Shown one piece after another: positions 6,756 through 15,060 of a stretch of DNA of 37,803 bases. This DNA comes from Pseudomonadota bacterium (GTDB lineage: Bacteria > Pseudomonadota > Gammaproteobacteria > Burkholderiales > Sulfuriferulaceae), in NCBI GenBank assembly GCA_021795395.1, contig JAJYPN010000028.1, forward strand, positions 1 through 37,803, in the 5' to 3' direction. The first letter of the stretch is position 1. The number at the start of each line of letters is the position of its first letter. Made by a program: the position numbers and the translations under genes. Below the pieces are notes generated by a model. The model was not told the DNA's origin. It saw nothing but the letters and a program-made list of their open reading frames with translations, and searched no databases.

Positions 6756-8258
6756 CTACTCCGCCCGCAAATGCGGAAACAAGATCACATCCCGTATGCT
6801 GGCGCTGTCGGTCAGGAGCATGACCAGCCGGTCGATGCCGATGCCGCAGCCGGCGGTGGGCGGCAGGCCGTATTCCAGCGCACGGATGTAATCGGCGTCG
6901 TAGTGCATCGCTTCTTCGTCGCCGGCGTCTTTTTGCCGGACTTGCGCCATGAACCGTTCGGCCTGGTCTTCCGCGTCGTTCAATTCCGAAAAACCGTTGG
7001 CGAGTTCACGGCCGGCGATGAACAGTTCGAAGCGTTCGGTGATTTGCGGGTCGGTGTCGGAACGTCTGGCCAGAGGCGAGACTTCGGCGGGGTAATCGAC
7101 GATGAAGGTCGGCTGGATCAGCAGGGCCTCGGTAGTGGCTTCGAAAAAGCTCAGCTGCAAACCGCCCAGCCCGTCGGTCGCCTGATATTTGGCTTTATGC
7201 TGTTCAAACCACGCCAGCAGCCAATGTTTGTCGTTGAGTTGATCGGCCGCGTAGTCGGGATGGTAGGCGCATATCGCCTGGACGATGCTCAGGCGCGCAA
7301 ACGGCTGGGCGAAGTCGATCGTTTCGCCGTTGTAGGTAATCCGCTCGCTGCCGGTCGCGTTACGCGCGGTGTCGCGCAGCAGGATTTCGGTGAAATCCAT
7401 CAGATAGCGATAATCGCGGTAGGCCTCGTAGAATTCCATCATGGTAAATTCGGGATTGTGGCGCGTCGATAAGCCTTCGTTACGAAAATTGCGATTGATT
7501 TCGAACACCTTTTCCAGTCCGCCCACCACCAGCCGCTTCAGATACAGCTCAGGGGCGATGCGTAAATACATCTCCATATCGAGCGCGTTATGGTGAGTGA
7601 CGAAGGGTTTTGCGCTCGCGCCGCCGGGGATGGGATGCATCATCGGCGTTTCGACTTCCAGATAGCCGCGCGCGCTCATGAACTGACGGATCGCCTGGAC
7701 GATCCTGAAGCGGGTCATGAATACCTGCCGCGAACCGTCGTTGGTCATGAGATCGACGTAGCGCTGCCGGTAGGTCTGCTCCTGGTCGGTCAGTCCATGG
7801 AATTTTTCCGGCAGCGGCCGCAACGATTTGACCAGCAGCCGCACGTTATGCACCTGCACGGTCAGTTCGCCGGTCCTGGTGCGGAACAAGACGCCTGTCG
7901 CGCCGACAATATCGCCCAGATCCCAATGTTTGAACGCTTGATGAGCATCCTCGCCGACATGGTCGTTGCTCACATAAATCTGCAACTGCCCGCTCATGTC
8001 CTGCAGCGTGGCGAAACTGGCCTTGCCCATCACCCGCTTGAGCATCATCCGTCCGGCGAATTGCACAGTGACGGGCGTTGCGGCGAGTTCTTCCTTGCCG
8101 GTTTCGGCGTAGTGCGCCTGCAGTTCGCCGGCAAAATGCCGCCGCTCGAAATCGTTGGGAAAAGCAATCCCGGTTTCGCGTAAAACCGAGAGTTTGGCGC
8201 GGCGTTCCGCGATAATTTGATTTTCTTCCCGCGGTTCGGGTGAAAGTGTATCGCTCAT
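6756..8258 (-). CDS. lysS: Lysyl-tRNA synthetase, class II
   Basis: A 500-residue enzyme that charges tRNA-Lys. The N-terminal OB-fold anticodon-binding domain covers roughly residues 50-160 ([20 protein letters not shown]). The class II core follows: motif 1 around [20 protein letters not shown], motif 2 [20 protein letters not shown] with the ATP-binding Arg, and motif 3 [20 protein letters not shown] near the end. The length is standard. ATG 8258 was chosen because it lies 2 bases after the prfB stop and gives the usual short charged N-terminal extension; a longer open frame upstream runs through prfB out of frame. prfB-lysS is a very common operon order. Confidence 0.97.
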   Translation of the reverse strand: MSDTLSPEPREENQIIAERRAKLSVLRETGIAFPNDFERRHFAGELQAHYAETGKEELAATPVTVQFAGRMMLKRVMGKASFATLQDMSGQLQIYVSNDHVGEDAHQAFKHWDLGDIVGATGVLFRTRTGELTVQVHNVRLLVKSLRPLPEKFHGLTDQEQTYRQRYVDLMTNDGSRQVFMTRFRIVQAIRQFMSARGYLEVETPMMHPIPGGASAKPFVTHHNALDMEMYLRIAPELYLKRLVVGGLEKVFEINRNFRNEGLSTRHNPEFTMMEFYEAYRDYRYLMDFTEILLRDTARNATGSERITYNGETIDFAQPFARLSIVQAICAYHPDYAADQLNDKHWLLAWFEQHKAKYQATDGLGGLQLSFFEATTEALLIQPTFIVDYPAEVSPLARRSDTDPQITERFELFIAGRELANGFSELNDAEDQAERFMAQVRQKDAGDEEAMHYDADYIRALEYGLPPTAGCGIGIDRLVMLLTDSASIRDVILFPHLRAE

Positions 8259-8260
8259 GC

Positions 8261-9365
8261 CTAAACCCCTTGTTTCAAACTGGCCTGGATAAATTCGTCC
8301 AGATCGCCGTCCAGCACTTTCTGGGTATTGGAAATTTCCACGCTGGTGCGCAAATCCTTGATGCGCGACTGATCGAGCACGTAAGAGCGGATCTGGTGGC
8401 CCCAGCCAACGTCGGATTTGCCGGCTTCGAGCTTGTCCTGTTCGGCCTGGCGCTTGCGCAACTCCGCCTCGTACATCCGCGATTTCAGCATGGTCATCGC
8501 TTCGGCGCGATTCTTGTGCTGCGAGCGGTCGTTCTGGCATTGCACGACGATGCCGGTCGGGATATGGGTGATCCGCACCGCCGAATCGGTTTTGTTGATA
8601 TGCTGACCGCCCGCGCCGCTGGCGCGATAGGTATCGACGCGCAGATCGGCGGGATTGATATCGACCTCGATCGAGTCGTCGACTTCGGGGTACACGAATA
8701 CGCTGGCAAACGAGGTATGTCGTCCGCCGGACGAATCGAACGGCGATTTGCGCACCAATCGGTGCACGCCGGTCTCGGTACGCAGGAATCCGTACGCGTA
8801 TTCGCCGTCGACCTTGATGCTGGCGGATTTCACCCCCGCCACATCGCCGTCGGAAATTTCCAGCACTTCGGTCTTGAAACCCTTGCGCTCGCAATAGCGC
8901 AAATATTGCCGCAACAGCATCGACGCCCAGTCGCAGGCCTCGGTGCCGCCGGCGCCCGACTGGATATCGATAAAGCAGTTATTGGGATCCATCGGATTGG
9001 CGAACATGCGACGGAATTCCATGCCGGCGATGACGTGCGCCAGCGCGTCGACATCGTCGCCGACCGCCTCCAGCGTTTCATCGTCGGCTTCATCGCGCGC
9101 CATGTCGAACAGATCGCGACCGTCGCGCAAGCCTTGTTCCAGCTTCTGCAAAGTCAATACGACATTTTCCAGCGATTTTTTCTCGCGGCCCAATGCTTGA
9201 CTGCGCTGGGGGTCGTTCCAGATCGCCGGATCCTCTACCAGCGCATTGACTTCTTCCAGACGCTGCTGCTGTCTGTCGAAGTCAAAGATACCTCCGTAAA
9301 GCCGAAGTTCGTTCCGCCAGATCCATCAGCGAGGCGTCTATCTGATTAATACGTTCTGCTTCCAT
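8261..9365 (-). CDS. prfB: Peptide chain release factor 2, with programmed +1 frameshift
   Basis: RF2 releases peptides at UGA and UAA. ATG 9365 starts [10 protein letters not shown] and reads 27 codons to an in-frame TGA (9282-9284). The site is CGG AGG TAT CTT TGA C, the classic RF2 autoregulatory slip: an upstream AGG pairs with the ribosome, CTT slips by one base, and GAC is read next, giving RRYLDFDRQQ. The two parts together make 367 residues, the normal length. SPF (stop-codon recognition) and [10 protein letters not shown] (the GGQ that reaches the peptidyl-transferase centre) are intact. The shift makes RF2 levels self-limiting. An automatic call would probably start at 9193 or later and miss the first part. 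Confidence 0.96.
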
Positions 9366-9393
9366 AATTGAGCCATGTTTTCAAAATTCCTCT

Positions 9394-9399
9394 ATTATA
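9394..9399 (-). promoter_or_regulatory. Likely -10 box of the prfB-lysS promoter
   Basis: The minus strand carries a perfect TATAAT about 29 bases before the prfB ATG. No good -35 hexamer is found at 16-18 bases, so this is a tentative sigma-70 promoter call. Confidence 0.4.
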
Positions 9400-9614
9400 A
9401 CAGCTAGGAATCATAAAAGCGGCTCGGTCATCAAGAAGTTGCCAAGCATTTTTTCTCTTACGACAGCGTCGATATACAAGCAAAAACGTTAAAATAGCTC
9501 TTGTAAAAAGCCATGATTACGTATTTAATACCTTATCCATAAGCGGCTATTTCTTCCTCGCTGTTTGATGCGGATTCAAGCAGGCAATACATAACTTATT
9601 TTTAACGAAACAGC

Positions 9615-10535
9615 ATGCTGGATATTGACGAAAACACTCTGCACGTAACGCTTAAACATCTGAAACAAGCCATGCACAAGCATGAATCATGGCACAAGGA
9701 AATTTCCCGTACTATCGTAGGCCGTCTGCCTTGCGATCAGCGCGATATCGAAGAAGATGCCCATCGGCAATGCGGTTTCGGTCTTTGGTACTATAACGAA
9801 CTTCCGGTCGTTTTACGCAATCATCCTACTTTTTCTCCCATGCGGCTGGCACATGAACACATTCATCAGTCTGCCCGTAAAATGCTGTGCAAATTGACTT
9901 CCGAGCCCGAATTGCACATGGATGATTACGACAGCTTCACCGCTTCTCTGGAAACATTTTGTCTGGAAGTCAAAACGCTGGAGCGGAAAATAGAAGGTCT
10001 GCTCTATCATTACGATCCGCTCACCGGTGCGGGAACGCGTGCGATCATGCTTGCAGAAATGAGCAAATTGGCCAAACTGGCGGACGCCCAAATTCAGAGC
10101 AGTTGCGTCGTTTTCATGAAATTCAATTATCAGAAATTCATCTACGAACTTTATGGTCATTTACTCGGCGATCAGGTAGTCGTAGCGGCTATCCGTTTTA
10201 TCAAAAAGCATTTGCGGCCCTTCGACAGTATTTTTCATTACGGCAACGATTCATTTATCATTTCCATGCCGATAACCGATCTCTCCAGCGCGCGTTCCGT
10301 CCTCGGCCGCGTCCATGGAAAATTGGCGGTCTTTGCGCTGGCCTACCATGATTCCACTCCCATCTTCATGACGGCAACATTCGGCCTTACACTGCTCGAT
10401 ACCGGATGCAGTATCGATGAAAATATCCAACGGGCGAAGCATGCGTCACAATTAGCGCAAGCCAGCGGCAGCAATAATATCCAAACCTGGGACAGTTCCG
10501 TCAGCGCCGAAAAAAATGACCGATACCCGTCTTGA
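9615..10535 (+). CDS. Zinc-sensing CZB domain joined to a degenerate GGDEF domain
   Basis: A 306-residue cytoplasmic protein. Residues 1-125 fit the CZB (chemoreceptor zinc-binding) fold: KHESWHKEI, then DAHRQCGFGLWYYNE (the C-x2-G-x-W signature) and LAHEHIHQSARK supply His and Cys ligands. Residues 135-295 are a GGDEF-type domain (YDPLTGAGTRAIML), the same architecture as the diguanylate cyclase DgcZ. The active-site motif is YGNDSFI instead of YGGDEF, and the usual metal-binding DxD-type segment reads FMKFNYQKF. Both changes predict no cyclase activity. It could be a GTP- or c-di-GMP-binding effector or a zinc-responsive protein partner. It stands alone between prfB and a GyrI-like gene. 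Confidence 0.75.
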   Translation: MLDIDENTLHVTLKHLKQAMHKHESWHKEISRTIVGRLPCDQRDIEEDAHRQCGFGLWYYNELPVVLRNHPTFSPMRLAHEHIHQSARKMLCKLTSEPELHMDDYDSFTASLETFCLEVKTLERKIEGLLYHYDPLTGAGTRAIMLAEMSKLAKLADAQIQSSCVVFMKFNYQKFIYELYGHLLGDQVVVAAIRFIKKHLRPFDSIFHYGNDSFIISMPITDLSSARSVLGRVHGKLAVFALAYHDSTPIFMTATFGLTLLDTGCSIDENIQRAKHASQLAQASGSNNIQTWDSSVSAEKNDRYPS

Positions 10536-10685
10536 CCGGTTCAAGCTTGCAAGGGCCTGAGATCCGCTATCGCAGCCTTTCCGGCATCCATGGACTACGC
10601 TATCAAATGGCGCGCACGACCGTTCAGGCTTGATGTATTATCGTATGATCCATTCATTTAAAACTGTACGTCACTGGAATCCATC

Positions 10686-11225
10686 TTGATCAAAAGAAAC
10701 TGGCTTGCCTTTATTTTTGCTTTCGCATTACCGATACTCCTTGCGTACTGGTGGTGGGGAGGTTTCAATCGCCCCCGAATCCAGATTTTACAAAGCAAAC
10801 CCGTCTATTACGCCTATATCGAGTATTACGGTGATTTCGGCAACCTGCCGGATGTACAGCAAAAAGTTTATACCGCTTTGCGCGCTCAGCATATCGAACC
10901 CGGAAGCTCCGTAACCATACTCTATACCGATCCCCGCACCACAAAAAAACACGACCAGCATGCCTGGGTCGGCTATGCGGTCCGTACCGCGACGACAGTC
11001 AAACCGCCCCTGCAAACCGCCACCTTGCCGGTACAGTCCGTGCTGCGCGCCCAAGTCCGGGCAAGCATGTTTCTGGCCCCCGGCATGGCCTACCAAGCCT
11101 TGCACGATTATCTGCAACCGTTGGGCAAAGATATACGCATGCCTACCGTAGAAATTTATACGGCTGGAAAATCGATCAATCAAATGGGTACGATCACGGT
11201 GGACATGCCTTATCAGAATCGTTGA
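10686..11225 (+). CDS. Membrane-anchored GyrI-like small-molecule-binding protein
   Basis: An N-terminal membrane anchor (LAFIFAFALPILLAYWWWGG, about residues 7-26) is followed by a periplasmic domain of about 150 residues resembling GyrI-like/AraC-effector-binding domains (YYAYIEYYGDFGNLPDVQQ, then VTILYTDPRT and the strand at residues 95-100, AWVGYA). Such domains bind small amphipathic ligands in regulators, but here no DNA-binding part is present. The start is TTG 10686; no in-frame ATG lies nearby. The stop overlaps the possible TTG start of the CobD/CbiB-like gene (TTGA, 11222-11225), so the two probably form an operon. Their joint role is unknown. Confidence 0.7.
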   Translation: MIKRNWLAFIFAFALPILLAYWWWGGFNRPRIQILQSKPVYYAYIEYYGDFGNLPDVQQKVYTALRAQHIEPGSSVTILYTDPRTTKKHDQHAWVGYAVRTATTVKPPLQTATLPVQSVLRAQVRASMFLAPGMAYQALHDYLQPLGKDIRMPTVEIYTAGKSINQMGTITVDMPYQNR

Positions 11226-11236
11226 TACCGGAAATA

Positions 11237-12145
11237 ATGACCTTTTTCGCCTTGCTCGCCGCAATATTGATCGAACACTTCCACCCCCAGGGGCAACGTT
11301 CGCATACGCTGCCAATCCGAATGATGCGCTTTCTGCCGCATCAGATCAACGCCGGAAAGATGAGGCATGGGGTATTGGCCTGGTTTCTTGTAATGATTCC
11401 TTTGGTACTGGGAAGCAGCGCGATTTATTTTTTCCTCGCGCATTACAGTTTATGGCTCGCCTGGTTCTGGGATATCGCTGTTCTGTACTGGTGCATCCGG
11501 TTCAAGGCCGATGTCATTTGCGCAACGCAGATTCACCGTTCCATCGCAGACGATAATTTACCGTTGGCGCGTCAACTGTTTGCGCGATGGCGCGGGGTGT
11601 CCTTATCGACCAGCGATGCTGGCGATTTGGAGCGACTCAATATCGAAGCGATTTTTAGCAGCCTCTTTCAACATCTGTTCGGCGTCATTTTCTGGTTTGT
11701 CTTATTAAGTTCGTTAGGCCCTGCGGGGGCGGTTTTCTATCGGATTAACGGGTTACTCGCCAAACACTGGCAGATAGCCAGAGACGGCGTTTTTGCAGCG
11801 TTTACCCAACAGATGTACCACCTTGCCAACAACTGGCCCGCTCGCCTTACCGCGCTGAGTTTTGCCATTGCCGGCAACTTCGAAGACGCCGTCTATTGCT
11901 GGCGGAGTCAGGCTGCTCTTTGGTTCGATGCCAATCTCGGCGTGGTTCTATCCAGTGGAGCCGGTGCACTGGGGGTCAAACTCGGCATGCCTATCCGGCA
12001 AGGCGCTATCGAACGGCCTGAACTGGGCTTGGGAGATCCTGCCGACAACAGCCATTTCAGCAGTACCTTGAGCCTCATCTGGCGTTCGCTGACGATCTGG
12101 CTGTTTCTGCTGCTGCTGATAGCGCTCGCGCAACTGGCGCGTTAA
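11237..12145 (+). CDS. CobD/CbiB-family membrane protein
   Basis: An integral membrane protein of 302 residues (307 if it starts at TTG 11222). It opens MTFFALLAAILIEHFHPQGQ, the usual CobD/CbiB-family N-terminus with the E-x-x-x-P turn, and has further membrane spans near residues 55-85 (LAWFLVMIPLVLGSSAIYFF), 155-175 and at the C-terminus (LTIWLFLLLLIALAQLAR). The segment WPARLTALSFAIAGNFEDAV, with ARLT and F-x-x-A-x-x-C-W, is typical of CobD-type proteins. CobD and CbiB attach aminopropanol in cobalamin synthesis; the related betaproteobacterial proteins have no established role, and there are no cobalamin genes nearby. I prefer ATG 11237 because GGAAATA precedes it, whereas TTG 11222 sits on the stop of the GyrI-like gene. 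Confidence 0.8.
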   Translation: MTFFALLAAILIEHFHPQGQRSHTLPIRMMRFLPHQINAGKMRHGVLAWFLVMIPLVLGSSAIYFFLAHYSLWLAWFWDIAVLYWCIRFKADVICATQIHRSIADDNLPLARQLFARWRGVSLSTSDAGDLERLNIEAIFSSLFQHLFGVIFWFVLLSSLGPAGAVFYRINGLLAKHWQIARDGVFAAFTQQMYHLANNWPARLTALSFAIAGNFEDAVYCWRSQAALWFDANLGVVLSSGAGALGVKLGMPIRQGAIERPELGLGDPADNSHFSSTLSLIWRSLTIWLFLLLLIALAQLAR

Positions 12146-12172
12146 CGAGATATTCAACAGGTCTATCGACGT

Positions 12173-12628
12173 TCATAAAAACCGGTCCAGCCGTTTACGG
12201 CTGGTTTTATCAAGCTTGCGGATATCGGGGATAAGGAATTGAATACCGTTGGAAGCTGCAATCAAAAAACGGATGGCCGATAATCGGCGTATATCTTCTT
12301 CCGCTTTCAGAACGAATTCGGTTTCACCCCGATCGGTATCGACTTTCCACCGGCTAGGCACAGCATAACTCGATACGTTCCGTACCGCACTGATTTCGGG
12401 CATAAATTCGCTCCGTTTCAATTCCGACTCGATGATCGTGCGCGCTTCCCGATCGAGTTCGTTCAAATGCGCTACCCAGGCGAGTTCGCGGCCGCGCAAA
12501 TCAACCAGGCTTATGCCTGCATCGGGTGCGGACATGGGGAAAGCCCGTACCGGAACCACTCCGACATAAGCAGTCGTATCATCGGCCATATAGCATAATT
12601 GACCAAACGCATTGCGGTTAATTTTCAA
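12173..12628 (-). CDS. DUF1854 protein associated with cyanophycin metabolism
   Basis: A 151-residue protein of the DUF1854 family, a known companion of cyanophycin synthetase genes in betaproteobacteria. VGVVPVRAFPMSAPDAGISL and VDLRGRELAWVAHLNELD are typical family stretches; no catalytic residues are known. The start is TTG 12628, chosen because GGAGG lies exactly 6 bases upstream. Longer frames beginning with ATG (12652, 12688) lack such a site and run deep into the ABC gene. It overlaps the end of the ABC-transporter gene by 11 bases, so translation is coupled. I infer that it acts as an accessory subunit of that transporter or of cyanophycin handling. The function is not known. Confidence 0.8.
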   Translation of the reverse strand: MKINRNAFGQLCYMADDTTAYVGVVPVRAFPMSAPDAGISLVDLRGRELAWVAHLNELDREARTIIESELKRSEFMPEISAVRNVSSYAVPSRWKVDTDRGETEFVLKAEEDIRRLSAIRFLIAASNGIQFLIPDIRKLDKTSRKRLDRFL

Positions 12629-14879
12629 GACCGTCCTCCGCGCTATCGCCATCGACCTGCCGCGCCTGCGCTTCATATAACTGCGCATAGGCGCCGTTTC
12701 TGGATAACAATTCTTCGTGCGCGCCGACTTCCACGATTTTTCCGCGTTCCAGCACCACCAGCCGATGGGCGTGTCGCAAGGTACTCAAACGATGTGCGAC
12801 AGCGATCGTCGTCCGGCCGCGTATCAGATTTTCCAGCGCGGCCTGTATTTCCCGCTCGGTTTCGGTATCGACCGATGACGTCGCTTCGTCCAGGATCAAT
12901 ATGCGCGGATCGATCAGTAAGGCCCGGGCGATGGAAATACGCTGCCTCTCGCCGCCCGACAGCGCCTGTCCGCGCTCGCCGACCAGCGAATCGTATGCCT
13001 GCGGCAATCTCAGGATAAAATCGTGCGCATGCGCCGCTCGCGCCGCGGCGACGATTTCTTCGCGCGTCGCATCGGGTTTGCCGTAAGCGATATTCTCGGC
13101 TATCGTTCCGTAAAACAGAAACGGCTCCTGCAATACCAGACCGATATTGCGCCGGTACTCCGATACCGGGAGCGAACGGATATCGATACCGTCGAGCAGC
13201 ACCGCCCCTTCCGTCACATCGTAAAACCGGCAGATCAGATTGACCAGCGTGCTTTTGCCTGAACCGCTGTGTCCCACCAGCCCGATCATTTCTCCCGGCG
13301 CTATGGTCAGATCCATACCGCGGATTATGCCGCGATTACCATAGCGGAACGCGATCTGACGCAACTGGATCTCGCCAAGTACCGCTGTCAGATGCACCGG
13401 TTTCGCCGGTTCCGGCACAGTGGAAACATGATCGAGGATATCGAAAATCCGCTTCGCTCCGGCGGCGGTTTTTTGCGTGACCGAGACAATCCGGCTCATC
13501 GAATCGAGCCGCGCATAAAAACGGCTGATATACGTCAGAAATGCCGTCAGCATTCCGATGGTAATCTGTGTGTGCGCGACCTGCCAGATACCGAACATCC
13601 AGACCACCAGCAAACCCATTTCGGTCAAGAAGGTGATCGATGGCGTAAACAGCGCCCATACCGCATTTACCTGATCGTTAATCGCCAGATTACGCTGATT
13701 CGCTTCCCGAAACCGGGAGATTTCGCGTTTTTCCTGTGCAAACGCCTTGACGACGCGTATTCCCGGAATCGCGTCGGTCAATACATTGCTCATCTCCGCC
13801 CAGACGCGATCCGCTTTCTCGAATCCTACGCTCAATTGGTCGCGCACCCGATGTATCAGCCATAAAATCAAGGGTAATGGCAGCAAGGTCACCAACGTCA
13901 ACCAGAAATTGATCGACACCAATATCGCCGCCGTCATCAGTATCACCAGCAGATCAATGACAAAGTCGAGTAAATGCAAGGATAAAAATACGGAAACGCG
14001 GTCGGTTTCGCTGCCGACGCGCGCAATCAGATCGCCGGTACGCTTGCCGCCGAAAAAAGCCAGCGAAAGCTTGTGCATATGTTCATAGGTCGTCAGGCGC
14101 AAATCCATGCATATCCGTTCGCTGACCCGCGCCAGCCAGTATGTTCTGCCCCAGCCCAACACCCATGCCGCGATGGCAGCCAGCAACAGACCGCCGAGAT
14201 ATCCGGCGACGCGGCTCAAGGGTACATGCGCGCCGTTCTGATAAGGGATCAAGACCTTATCCATTAACGGCATAGTCAGATAGGGCGGAATCAGTGTCGC
14301 GGCGGTAGCGCCCAACGTCAGCAAAAACCCCAGCATCAATTGCGTACTGTACGGACGTGCGAATCGCCATAAACGCAACAATGCCCAGGTATCGGGCGGA
14401 ACGGCGGTATTTTGCCGGCAAGCCGGGCACTCTTCTCCGTTTTCCGGCAACGGCGATTGACAACTTACACAAACGCTTTCAGCCGCGGCATGCGTTTCGG
14501 CTTCGGGTACGGTTACGGCATCGAAAGCGGCGATCATTCGTTGCGCAGCAGCGTGATGCGTCAGAGTGTAATGCCAGGTCGCGAGACGCCGGTCGGTATC
14601 GTCCAGATCCAGACTGCCGATTCCGGCATGATCGCGATGATGCAAGCGCAGATTCGTTTTCAGCGCAAAGGAATGCCAGACACCCTCTTCATACGCCGAA
14701 AGCAGTCGATGATTGGTAAGGAGCAATACTCCTGAGGTAAAATATAAATTGGTATCGATGTCTAGCGGAATACAGCTCAAAACCTGCTCGTTCGGCAACA
14801 GCTGTTGCGCCAGCGTGTCGCGCCAGGCTACAGGGAAATCGGCTGGCAGGTTCAAATTGGAGGTAGCGAGAGCAGGCAC
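12618..14879 (-). CDS. ABC exporter with N-terminal PH-like and zinc-ribbon domains, associated with cyanophycin metabolism
   Basis: A 753-residue half-transporter of the ABC-B exporter type. Residues 1-115 resemble a bacterial PH-like domain (LYFTSGVLLLTNHRLLSAYE). A zinc ribbon follows, with Cys at about 137, 140, 151 and 154 (CVSC and CPAC). Then come six membrane spans (about 175-470) and an ATP-binding domain with Walker A GHSGSGKST (535-543), signature LSGGERQRISIARALL (640-655), Walker B ILILDEATSS and the H-loop AHRLST. All ATPase motifs are intact, so it should be active as a homodimer. It is divergent from the cphA genes and overlaps the DUF1854 gene. Its cargo is unknown; a role in moving a cyanophycin-related compound is inferred from the conserved neighbourhood. 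Confidence 0.88.
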   Translation of the reverse strand: MPALATSNLNLPADFPVAWRDTLAQQLLPNEQVLSCIPLDIDTNLYFTSGVLLLTNHRLLSAYEEGVWHSFALKTNLRLHHRDHAGIGSLDLDDTDRRLATWHYTLTHHAAAQRMIAAFDAVTVPEAETHAAAESVCVSCQSPLPENGEECPACRQNTAVPPDTWALLRLWRFARPYSTQLMLGFLLTLGATAATLIPPYLTMPLMDKVLIPYQNGAHVPLSRVAGYLGGLLLAAIAAWVLGWGRTYWLARVSERICMDLRLTTYEHMHKLSLAFFGGKRTGDLIARVGSETDRVSVFLSLHLLDFVIDLLVILMTAAILVSINFWLTLVTLLPLPLILWLIHRVRDQLSVGFEKADRVWAEMSNVLTDAIPGIRVVKAFAQEKREISRFREANQRNLAINDQVNAVWALFTPSITFLTEMGLLVVWMFGIWQVAHTQITIGMLTAFLTYISRFYARLDSMSRIVSVTQKTAAGAKRIFDILDHVSTVPEPAKPVHLTAVLGEIQLRQIAFRYGNRGIIRGMDLTIAPGEMIGLVGHSGSGKSTLVNLICRFYDVTEGAVLLDGIDIRSLPVSEYRRNIGLVLQEPFLFYGTIAENIAYGKPDATREEIVAAARAAHAHDFILRLPQAYDSLVGERGQALSGGERQRISIARALLIDPRILILDEATSSVDTETEREIQAALENLIRGRTTIAVAHRLSTLRHAHRLVVLERGKIVEVGAHEELLSRNGAYAQLYEAQARQVDGDSAEDGLEN

Positions 14880-15060
14880 TGTTATATTTAAACCACACGT
14901 AAACGTAAATTTTGCTGGCGCGTTATCTTCCAGAGCGCCATTTTAACTTAAACTTACATTTTACTGAATGTCATTGACACGCTATCATCAGGCAAGCACT
15001 TTTTGTCATTGTCTCTAGCCGTCCTTCCAATCATTTTAATAATAACCGACCGAACTGCCG
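14880..15060. promoter_or_regulatory. Divergent promoter region between the ABC exporter and the cphA pair
   Basis: This 181-base AT-rich spacer must hold the promoters for both arms of the cyanophycin cluster. Two similar words occur 66 bases apart: ACGTAAACGTAAATTTT (about 14897-14913) and AACTTAAACTTACATTTT (about 14944-14962). They could be half-sites for a shared regulator. A TTGACA at about 14976 lacks a good -10 partner. No regulator gene adjoins the spacer. Confidence 0.35.

Noticed and set aside
6720..7472. Long plus-strand open frame of 250 codons
   Set aside because: It is a mirror frame of lysS, which has all class II synthetase motifs on the other strand.
8240..9349. Long plus-strand open frame of 369 codons
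   Set aside because: It lies opposite prfB and shows no known motifs; the RF2 GGQ and SPF motifs define the real strand.
12629..12688. Longer DUF1854 start at ATG 12688 or 12652
   Set aside because: These lie deep inside the ABC gene without a binding site, whereas TTG 12628 has GGAGG at the right distance.
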